Shown: piece by piece, positions 54,867 through 61,879 of the stretch
How the letters are laid out: every line of letters starts with the position of its first letter
Position numbering within the stretch: the first letter of the stretch is position 1
Assembly: GCA_016213205.1 (NCBI GenBank)
Contig: JACRAZ010000077.1
Coordinates: 1-64,000 of the forward strand
Reading direction: 5' to 3'
DNA: 64,000 bases
Source: Burkholderiales bacterium
GTDB taxonomy: Bacteria; Pseudomonadota; Gammaproteobacteria; Burkholderiales; Burkholderiaceae_C
The notes under the pieces: generated by a model
Seen by the model: only the letters and a program-made list of their open reading frames with translations
What the model was told of the DNA's origin: nothing
The model's database searches: none
Position numbers and translations under genes: made by a program

Positions 54867-55910
54867 ATGGAAGCGCCGAACCCACCCGCCCCCCCACCGG
54901 ACGCGCCTCCCACTGCGCCTCCTACCGCGCCTCCCACCGCGCCTCCTGCCGCGGCGCCAGCACCCGCGCTGGCGCCGGCGGTGCCCGCACACGTGGAGGC
55001 CAAGGCCACGGCGCTGCTGGTGCTGATGCTGCTGCTGGTGCTGGGCGCCGTGGCCTTCGTGCTCTACGCACGCGGCGCCTTCGAGCCCACCCAGCGCCTG
55101 GTGCTGCTGGCCGACGATTCAGAAGGCGTGGTGGTCGGCATGGACCTCACCTTCTCGGGCTTCCCGGTTGGCCGGGTGCGGCGCATCGAGCTGGCACCGG
55201 ATGGCAATGCCCGCATCCTGATCGACGTGCCCCGCAAGGACGCCCATTGGCTGCGCAGCAGCAGCATGTTCACGCTGGTGCGGGGGTTGGTGGGCAACAC
55301 CAGCATCCGCGCCTACAGCGGCATCCTCACCGACCCGCCCCTGCCCGACGGCGCGGTGCGCAAGGTGCTGGTGGGCGATGCCACGGCCGAGATTCCGCAG
55401 CTGGTGGCCGCCGCGAAGGAGCTGGTGCAGAACCTCACGCGCCTGACGGCCACCGATTCGGCGCTGAGTGCCGGCCTGGGCCAGGTGCAGGCGCTGGCGG
55501 AAAAGCTCAACGGACCCCGCGGCGCGCTGGGCGTGCTGTTCGGCAACGAGGCCGATGCCGCGCGGCTGATCGGCACCCTGGACCGCACCAACGCGCTGCT
55601 GGCCCGGCTGGAGGCCCTCACGGGCCATGCCGACCGCCAGCTCTTCGGTGCCGAGGGCCTGGTGCCAGGCACCCAGGTCACGGTGCGCGAGCTCAACGCC
55701 CTGCTGGCCGATGCCCGCAACAGCCTGAAGAAGGTGGATGCGGTGCTGGCCGACGCCCAGACGATCGCCGGCAACACCAAGGCCGCCACGGCCGACCTGG
55801 GCACGCTGCGCGCCGAAGTGGAAGCCAGCCTGCGCAAGGTGGAGTCGCTGCTCAACGAGGTGAACCGGCGCTGGCCCTTCGCCCGCGATACGGAGCTCAA
55901 GCTGCCATGA
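54867..55910 (+). CDS. MCE (MlaD-like) domain protein
   Basis: A 347-aa lipid-binding protein. Residues 1-46 are Pro/Ala-rich and cytoplasmic, with repeats of APPT; a transmembrane helix is at 47-67; the MCE domain follows at about 75-155 (LADDSEGVVVGMDLTFSGFPVGRVRRIEL), and the remainder is a helical region with heptad spacing (to the end). MCE proteins form hexameric rings that hand lipids across the periplasm. It works with the MlaE-type permease before it and the lipoprotein after it. Confidence 0.92.
   Translation: MEAPNPPAPPPDAPPTAPPTAPPTAPPAAAPAPALAPAVPAHVEAKATALLVLMLLLVLGAVAFVLYARGAFEPTQRLVLLADDSEGVVVGMDLTFSGFPVGRVRRIELAPDGNARILIDVPRKDAHWLRSSSMFTLVRGLVGNTSIRAYSGILTDPPLPDGAVRKVLVGDATAEIPQLVAAAKELVQNLTRLTATDSALSAGLGQVQALAEKLNGPRGALGVLFGNEADAARLIGTLDRTNALLARLEALTGHADRQLFGAEGLVPGTQVTVRELNALLADARNSLKKVDAVLADAQTIAGNTKAATADLGTLRAEVEASLRKVESLLNEVNRRWPFARDTELKLP
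54903..54950 (+). repeat. 12-bp tandem repeat coding APPT units
   Basis: Four in-frame 12-bp units (GCGCCTCCCACT and close variants) at 54903, 54915, 54927 and 54939 code for Ala-Pro-Pro-Thr/Ala in the N-terminal tail of the MCE protein. Such units may change in number by slippage without shifting the frame. Confidence 0.85.
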
Positions 55911-56635
55911 AGCCACCGCACCGCCCAGCGCCCGCATGCCGCGGCGGCACAACCCTGGCGGCCCGGCGGGCCTGTGCCCGCAGCGCGCTGGCCGCCCTTC
56001 TGGCCGCGGCGCTGGGCGCCTGCAGCAGCGGCCCGCCGGTGCCGGACTGGCAGCTCGACGCCCATGCCGCCATGGCCGATGTGCTGGAGGCCCAGCTCAG
56101 CGGTGAGCAGCGTCGCGAGGCCGCAGCCTTCGAACGTGCACGCGCGCAGATTGCCCGCACGGGCCAGACCGGGCTGATGGCCCGCGCCGAGCTGATGCGC
56201 TGCGCTGCCCGCGTGGCCAGCCTCGACTTCACCCCCTGCAGCGGATTCGAGGCCCGGCGCGCCGATGCCGGGCCCGCCGACCTGGCCTATGCGCAGTACC
56301 TGGCCGGCACGCGACCGGTGCCTGACGCCGCCTTGCTGCCCGAGCCGCACCGCAGCCTCGCGGCCCAGGCCGATGCGGCCGCCGAAGGCCTGCTGAAGGC
56401 CGCGCCCGACCCGCTGGCCCGCCTGGTGGCCGCGGGCGTGCTGCTGCGCCAGGGCCGCGGCAACACGGCGCTGGCCGAACTGGCCACCGACACCGCGGCC
56501 GCCCAGGGCTGGCGGCGCCCGCTGCTGGCCTGGCTGCAGCTGCAGCGTGAGCAGGCCGAGCGGGCCGGCAACACCGCCGAGGCAGGCCGCCTGGCGCGCC
56601 GCATCGCGCTGGTGCTCGAAGCGCCCCCGCGCTGA
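55907..56635 (+). CDS. Lipoprotein of the MCE transport operon
   Basis: A 242-aa exported protein. The signal peptide (residues 1-38) ends in LGAC followed by SSGPP, a lipobox, so it is a probable outer-membrane lipoprotein. The mature part is mainly helical (AFERARAQIARTGQTGLMARAEL, LARLVAAGVLLRQGR) without a known enzyme motif. It starts within the MCE stop (ATGA). In related operons an extra lipoprotein sits at this spot as an outer-membrane partner of the MCE ring, which is the role I infer. Confidence 0.8.
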   Translation: MKPPHRPAPACRGGTTLAARRACARSALAALLAAALGACSSGPPVPDWQLDAHAAMADVLEAQLSGEQRREAAAFERARAQIARTGQTGLMARAELMRCAARVASLDFTPCSGFEARRADAGPADLAYAQYLAGTRPVPDAALLPEPHRSLAAQADAAAEGLLKAAPDPLARLVAAGVLLRQGRGNTALAELATDTAAAQGWRRPLLAWLQLQREQAERAGNTAEAGRLARRIALVLEAPPR

Positions 56636-56779
56636 CCCCGCGCCACCTTCACCCCCTGAAGCAAGTGCACCCGGCGGGCCTGCTGGCCAGGGCCGGCGGC
56701 AGCGCCGTTGCTGCAGCGGAGTCCTGCATGACCGGGGCCTGCCCGGTTGACGCCATCGCACCGCACATCAACAATGAAT

Positions 56780-56798
56780 TGGTTCATTAACTAAACCA
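56780..56798. promoter_or_regulatory. A/T-rich palindrome, TetR-operator-like
   Basis: TGGTTCATTAACTAAACCA at 56780-56798 is a 19-bp palindrome with 7 of 9 pairs matching, in an A/T-rich patch before an AGGAG ribosome binding site (56803-56807) and ATG 56815. Shape and size are like TetR-family operators. No tetR gene is in the window, so a regulator would be encoded elsewhere. The rest of 56636-56779 shows nothing I can assign. Confidence 0.45.
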
Positions 56799-56814
56799 TT
56801 TCAGGAGATAAGCC

Positions 56815-57687
56815 ATGCTGATGTCACCCCGTCTTTCAGGTCTTGCCGTGCGGCTGGGTCCGTGGGCGATCGCGCTGGCCGTGCTTCACGGCTGCGGCGG
56901 CACCGAGGCACCGCCGCCCTGCGACCGTGCCTGCCTGCTGACCCAGGCCGAGCAACTGGCGCGTGCGCAGGCCGCCCCGGACAGTGCCGCGCGCATCACC
57001 GACAACGGTGCGGTGGTGGCCTGGACCGCCGCCACGCCGCAGCGCCTGCGCAACGTGGTGATCCACGCCCGTGCGGCCGACGCCGAGCGCCAATCGGCCA
57101 TCGTCTACGGCACCGGCGACGACGGCGGCCGGCCGGCCGTGTTCTCGCTGCGCAGCGCCCGCCGCGACGGCAGGGTGGTGGAGGTGGAGCTGATGGTGGC
57201 GCACAGCGGCGAGGCTTCGCTGTTCCCGGCCGCCGTGCCGCTGGCCGAGGTGACGCTGCTGCAGGAGGTGCTGCCCGAAGCCCTGCGCAGCAAGCCCGAG
57301 GTGATGATGGCCGCCGCGCAGGCCTACTTCGACGGCATCGAGCGCCACAACGGCGCCGCCGTGCCGGTGACGGACGACTGCCGCCGCGTCGAGAACGGCG
57401 TCGAGACGACCCACCGGCCGCCCAACAACCTGAAGTGCAACTCGCTGGACATCTTCGGCTACATCCCGAAGGTGCGCGACCGGCGCTACCCGCTGTTCGA
57501 CGTGGAGCGCGGCCTGGTGCTCGGCGTGGTGGTGTTCGACATCCCGGGCGGCACCTTCAACGGCCGGCTCTACGAGCCGCGATCGATGCTGCTGAGCGAG
57601 GTGTTCCGCGTCGAGGGCGGCAAGATCCGCCGCATCGAGGCCACCATGCGCAACATCCCGCTCGGCGGCCCCACCGGCTGGAACTGA
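56815..57687 (+). CDS. DUF8021-like lipoprotein
   Basis: A 290-aa exported protein. The signal ends LHGCGG, a lipobox with Cys near residue 27. The C-terminal half (AAAQAYFDGIERHNGAAVPVTDDCRRVENGVET, DIFGYIPKVRDRRYPLFDVERGLVLGVVVFDIPG) matches my memory of the DUF8021 pattern, a SnoaL-like cone fold; the first half (about 35-170) is less clear. No catalytic function is known. It is placed before a carboxylesterase gene (245 bp gap), so a joint role in ester breakdown is a guess. Confidence 0.75.
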   Translation: MLMSPRLSGLAVRLGPWAIALAVLHGCGGTEAPPPCDRACLLTQAEQLARAQAAPDSAARITDNGAVVAWTAATPQRLRNVVIHARAADAERQSAIVYGTGDDGGRPAVFSLRSARRDGRVVEVELMVAHSGEASLFPAAVPLAEVTLLQEVLPEALRSKPEVMMAAAQAYFDGIERHNGAAVPVTDDCRRVENGVETTHRPPNNLKCNSLDIFGYIPKVRDRRYPLFDVERGLVLGVVVFDIPGGTFNGRLYEPRSMLLSEVFRVEGGKIRRIEATMRNIPLGGPTGWN

Positions 57688-57932
57688 GCTGACAGCGCTG
57701 CCAGCCGCAGGCCACGTCAATCGCGCGTCAGCACGCCGTGGCCTGGCGCGCGCTTCAGCCATCAGCGCCACTTATCACCCCACTGGAATTTGTGAATTTC
57801 GCGCGTTGACGGGCCTCCCTAAGCTGCGCGCCGAGCGTCCTGCCCTGCCCCGGGCGGCAGGCCTCGCAGCAGCCGGCCGGCGACCCGATCGCCGCCGCCG
57901 GCACACGTAGAACCCTCAGGAGCAAGCACCCC

Positions 57933-59948
57933 ATGACCCAGAAGAACCAGGGACCCCGGTCCTGGCGCCGCCGCGCCGGCCTCATCAGTGCCATGACCGT
58001 CGGTCTGGTGGCCCAGTTCGGCTGCAGCAGCGACGAGCCGGTGTACACCGGCAACTTCGTCGGCAGCGCCGTGTCCGGCCTGGACTACCGCACCAACACC
58101 CTGTCCGGCACCACCGATGCCGCGGGTGCCTACAGCTACCTGGACAAGGAGACCGTGAGCTTCTCGATCGGCAACCTGGCCCTGGGCAGCGCCACCGCCG
58201 CGGAGAAGCTCAACGCGCAGACCATCACTGCCGGCGCCGCCACGGCGGCCGACCAGGCGGTGAACAACAAGCTGATCCTGCTGCAGACGCTGGACGCCGA
58301 TGGCGACCTGAACAACGGCATCCAGATCACGCCGGAGATCCGCAGCATCGTCTCGGCCCGTGCCGCCAGCATCAACTTCAGCCAGAGCACCACGGCCTTC
58401 CGCACCAGCCTGACCGAGCTGCTGACCGCGCTGAACGCGGCGCCGGTGTTCACCGACACCGACCCGCGCGCACGCACCGCGCGCACCGCCGCCGCGGCGC
58501 TGGAACACTTCCAGCGCGCCACGGCCGAGCGCAACACGGTGGCCATCGCCACCGGCCAGATCAGCGGTTACGCCGCCACCCCCACCACCTGGCAGTACCT
58601 GGGCATTCCGTACGCGAAGCCGCCGCTGGGCGACCTGCGCTGGAAGGCACCGCAGGCCCCGGTGGCCTGGACCGGCGTGCGCGACGCCATCGCCTGGGGC
58701 GACCAGGCGCCGCAGAACCCCTCGTACCAGGCCTTCGGCGAAGGCGGCATGAGCGAGGACTGCCTCTACCTGAACGTCACCGCGCCCAAGAACGCCAGCA
58801 ACCTGCCCGTGATGGTGTGGTTCCATGGCGGTGGCTTCGTCATCCTCACCGGCAACACCAAGGCCTTCAACAATGCCGCGTCGCTGCCCACCAAGGGCGT
58901 GGTGCTGGTCACGGTGACCCACCGCCTCGGCCCCATCGGCTACCTGGCGCACCCGCTGCTGTCGGCCGAATCGGGCTACGGCGCCTCGGGCAACTACGGC
59001 CAGATGGACCTGGTCGCCGCGCTGAACTGGGTCAAGGCCAACATCACCAAGTTCGGCGGCGACCCCGGCAACGTGACGATCTTTGGTGAATCCGGTGGTG
59101 GCGGCAAGGTGCTCTCGCTGATGAACTCGCCGCTGGCCAAGGGCCTGTTCCACAAGGGCATCAGCCAGAGCGGCCAGGCCGAGATGTCCAACGAGATCCT
59201 GAACGTGCCGCCGCTGGCCAAGGCCCACGCGGTGGGCAGCAGCCTGTTCTCGCGCCTGGGCGTCACCACGCTGGCACAGGCACGCGCCAAGCCCTGGACC
59301 GACATCATCAACGCCGAGATCGCCGCCTACCCGAACGGCGACTACAAAGACGCCTACGGCCCCAACCTGGACGGCCACTACGCCACCAAGACGATGCTCG
59401 ACAGCATCAAGGGCGGCCTGCCGAACGACGTGCCGCTGCTGCAGGGCTCGAACAACGGCGACATGCCGGGCCTGATCGTCGGCATGCTGGAGCAGGCGCC
59501 GCTGCGGGCCACCTACAACAAGGCACCGCAGTACGTCTACAAGTTCACCAAGATGCCGGCCGGCTGGGCCTCCAAGGGCCTGCTCAGCTACCACGGGGGT
59601 GAACTGGTCTACGTGTTCAACTACCAGCCCAGCCTGATCAGCCACTTCCTGCTGGGCCTGGTGATGGACCCGGCCACCGGCCAGCGCCTGGCGGTGGGCG
59701 ACCTGAACGGCAACGGCGTCACCGGCACCGCCGGCGATGCGGCCGACGTGCTGGCCTCGGCCGGCTGGGGTGCGGCCGACACCGCGGTGGCCGACACGAT
59801 GATGACGATCTGGACCAACTTCGCGAAGACCGGCAACCCGAGCACTGCGGCCTTCACCTGGCCGGCCTACACCCCGGCCAACGACACCTACGTGGAGATC
59901 GGCACCGGGCTCGAGAAGAAGACCGGCCTCGCGACCGCGTTCAAGTAG
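57933..59948 (+). CDS. Carboxylesterase with extra N-terminal domain
   Basis: A 671-aa type-B carboxylesterase. The export signal ends near AQFGC (residue 29), a possible lipoprotein site. Residues 33-185 form a separate beta-rich domain (GNFVGSAVSGLDYRT, VSFSIGNLALGSATA, LLQTLDADGDLNNGI), seen on surface proteins of other bacteria. The esterase domain follows: GIPYAKPPLGDLRWKAP, oxyanion segment VWFHGGGF, nucleophile S387 in IFGESGGGG, and His H554 in SYHGGELVYVF. An insertion after this His has an EF-hand-like loop (GDLNGNGVTG from residue 589), a possible Ca2+ site. The substrate is unknown. Confidence 0.9.
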   Translation: MTQKNQGPRSWRRRAGLISAMTVGLVAQFGCSSDEPVYTGNFVGSAVSGLDYRTNTLSGTTDAAGAYSYLDKETVSFSIGNLALGSATAAEKLNAQTITAGAATAADQAVNNKLILLQTLDADGDLNNGIQITPEIRSIVSARAASINFSQSTTAFRTSLTELLTALNAAPVFTDTDPRARTARTAAAALEHFQRATAERNTVAIATGQISGYAATPTTWQYLGIPYAKPPLGDLRWKAPQAPVAWTGVRDAIAWGDQAPQNPSYQAFGEGGMSEDCLYLNVTAPKNASNLPVMVWFHGGGFVILTGNTKAFNNAASLPTKGVVLVTVTHRLGPIGYLAHPLLSAESGYGASGNYGQMDLVAALNWVKANITKFGGDPGNVTIFGESGGGGKVLSLMNSPLAKGLFHKGISQSGQAEMSNEILNVPPLAKAHAVGSSLFSRLGVTTLAQARAKPWTDIINAEIAAYPNGDYKDAYGPNLDGHYATKTMLDSIKGGLPNDVPLLQGSNNGDMPGLIVGMLEQAPLRATYNKAPQYVYKFTKMPAGWASKGLLSYHGGELVYVFNYQPSLISHFLLGLVMDPATGQRLAVGDLNGNGVTGTAGDAADVLASAGWGAADTAVADTMMTIWTNFAKTGNPSTAAFTWPAYTPANDTYVEIGTGLEKKTGLATAFK

Positions 59949-59975
59949 GCCAGCGCGCCCCGCCGCTGCCGCCGC

Positions 59976-61859
59976 TCATGGGTTCAACAACACGGCGGCG
60001 GCGGCGAACGGCAGCACCGTGCCATCGGTGATGCTGAGGTACAGCACCTGCAGGTCCAGGCTGCCGGTGGGGGCGAGGAAGTGGAAGTCGTCGATGTAGC
60101 CTTCGGCGCGGTCGTTCAGCGGCTCGCCGTTCGGCCACAGGAAGTGCACGTTGCGGGCGGTGTCCACCCGTTCCCAGTCCTCGAACTCCACCGTGGCCTC
60201 GGGCCCGGTGCTGGCCCCGTCGGCGTAGACCAGCTTCTTCGGCCCGACGAAGGGCAGCTGCGAGCCGGTGAGCCGGCCGGTGCTGAGCGAGGGGTCGCCG
60301 AAGTACATCTTGTACCGGGCGCCACCGATGTGCATCGGAAGCGCCGCCTGGGCGCTGCGAAACAGCTTCGGGCAGCCGTCGGCCGCGTATTGCACGACGA
60401 AGCGGCTGCCGTTCCACACCGCATAGGCGTGGTTGTGGCTGGCCGTGCTGCAGCCCGCGATCGCATCCACCGTGAACACCATGAAGCTGCCCGCGGCGCC
60501 GTCCCAGCGCCAGTCGGTCTGCGTCGGGTAGGCCAGCTTCTGCTGGCGCGCCGCGTTGAAGCGGGCGTTGGCGTTGGCGCCGTCCCCCTCGACGCCGATC
60601 GCCAGCGTGGCCGCGCAGGGGCCGCCCGCCTGGTAATCGGCGCTGGTGCTGCAGGTGGTGGCGGCGAGGCTCTGGTTGAAGTCCCGGCCCAGGTAGCCGT
60701 CGACACTGTCCACCGAGTAGATGCGGGTCTTGCCGTCGGCATCGTTCGATTCGAAGAACAGCCGCACGCGGGCGCCCAGCGCGGCCGAGAGCGGCACGCC
60801 CTGGCCCGTCATCACCGACTTGATGCCGCTGGCCGCACTGGCCGGTGAGCGCAGCCCGCTGCTGGCAGCCAGGCTGGTGAACGAGAGATAACTTGCTTTC
60901 GACGCGGCCGACACCATGCCGCTGGCCGCCACCGACAGGCCCGAGACACCCTTGGGCCCGTAGTACAGCTGCACCGTGTTCGCCACCGCACCGGCCTCGG
61001 GGCCGAAGCGCGTGGCGCTCAGGCGTGCGTTGCCATCGGCCACCGGTTGCAGCAGCGTGGCCACGGAGTTGCCGCTGCCTTGCAGTTGCCAGTATTCGGC
61101 CGGCGTGGTGGCGCTCACCACCGCCGCGGGGCCGGCCCGGGTGCAGGCGCTGTCGCCGCAGGCCACCACCTGCACCGCATAGGCGGTGGAAGCCTTCAGC
61201 CCGGCCAGCGTGGTGCTGCGGGCCGTGGCGGCCGCGGTGGCGCGCACGCGCGTGTTCATCAGCGATTCAGTGGCCGTGATCTCGTAGTGGTCCACGCCGC
61301 TGCCGGGCGCGTCCCAGCTCACCTGCAGCTGGGTGCTGGAGCCAAAGCTCAGGCTGCCCACCGTCTGCACGCCCACCGCCGCCAGTTGCACGCCGGTGGG
61401 TGCCGCCGGCTGCAGGGCCAGCTCGCGCACCGAATCCAGCTCCACCGTGAAGCTGGCCAGATCAGTGCTCGCCAGGCTGACGCTGTAGGCCCGCGTGACC
61501 CCGCCGCTGGCGTATTCCAGGTACGGCAGGCTCAGCCGGAACCCGGTGCCGAGGGCCTCCACACGGGCCGGGTTGCTGCTGCTGGCCAGCAAGGGGGTGC
61601 TGCCGGAGGCCGCGGCGTCGAGCGTGAAGCGGGTCAGCGTGCTCGACCGCAGCGTGGCGCTGAAGGCCTGCCGGCTGCTGCCGCTGCCGTACTCCAGGTA
61701 GGGCACGCTCAGCGTGTAGCTGCTGCCCGCCTGGGCCAGGCTGGGCACGGGCTGGGCCGGGGTGACGGCGGGCACCAGCACCACCAGGCCGGCCAGCAGC
61801 CAGGCCGGCTGCAGCGCCGGCAGGAAGGCCCGCGGGCCGCGAGAACGCGGGTGTGTCAT
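59976..61859 (-). CDS. Exported protein with two N-terminal repeats and a fibronectin type III domain
   Basis: A 627-aa protein. Residues 1-36 form a signal peptide (ending VTPAQ). Two related repeats lie at 48-80 and 107-141 (YTLSVPYLEYGSGS and FRLSLPYLEYASGG), and a fibronectin type III domain at about 153-250 (APTGVQL...QVSWDAPGSGVDHYEITA). The rest, 380 aa, is a beta-rich domain with GCSTASHNHAYAVWNG and IGGARYKMYFGDPS, which I do not recognise. No membrane anchor at the C-terminus. ATG 61859 has AGGAGG eight bases upstream and is 20 bp after the pullulanase stop, so both are co-transcribed and it may act in glucan use. Confidence 0.8.
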   Translation of the reverse strand: MTHPRSRGPRAFLPALQPAWLLAGLVVLVPAVTPAQPVPSLAQAGSSYTLSVPYLEYGSGSSRQAFSATLRSSTLTRFTLDAAASGSTPLLASSSNPARVEALGTGFRLSLPYLEYASGGVTRAYSVSLASTDLASFTVELDSVRELALQPAAPTGVQLAAVGVQTVGSLSFGSSTQLQVSWDAPGSGVDHYEITATESLMNTRVRATAAATARSTTLAGLKASTAYAVQVVACGDSACTRAGPAAVVSATTPAEYWQLQGSGNSVATLLQPVADGNARLSATRFGPEAGAVANTVQLYYGPKGVSGLSVAASGMVSAASKASYLSFTSLAASSGLRSPASAASGIKSVMTGQGVPLSAALGARVRLFFESNDADGKTRIYSVDSVDGYLGRDFNQSLAATTCSTSADYQAGGPCAATLAIGVEGDGANANARFNAARQQKLAYPTQTDWRWDGAAGSFMVFTVDAIAGCSTASHNHAYAVWNGSRFVVQYAADGCPKLFRSAQAALPMHIGGARYKMYFGDPSLSTGRLTGSQLPFVGPKKLVYADGASTGPEATVEFEDWERVDTARNVHFLWPNGEPLNDRAEGYIDDFHFLAPTGSLDLQVLYLSITDGTVLPFAAAAVLLNP

Positions 61860-61879
61860 GGTGCAAGCCTCCTGTAGGG

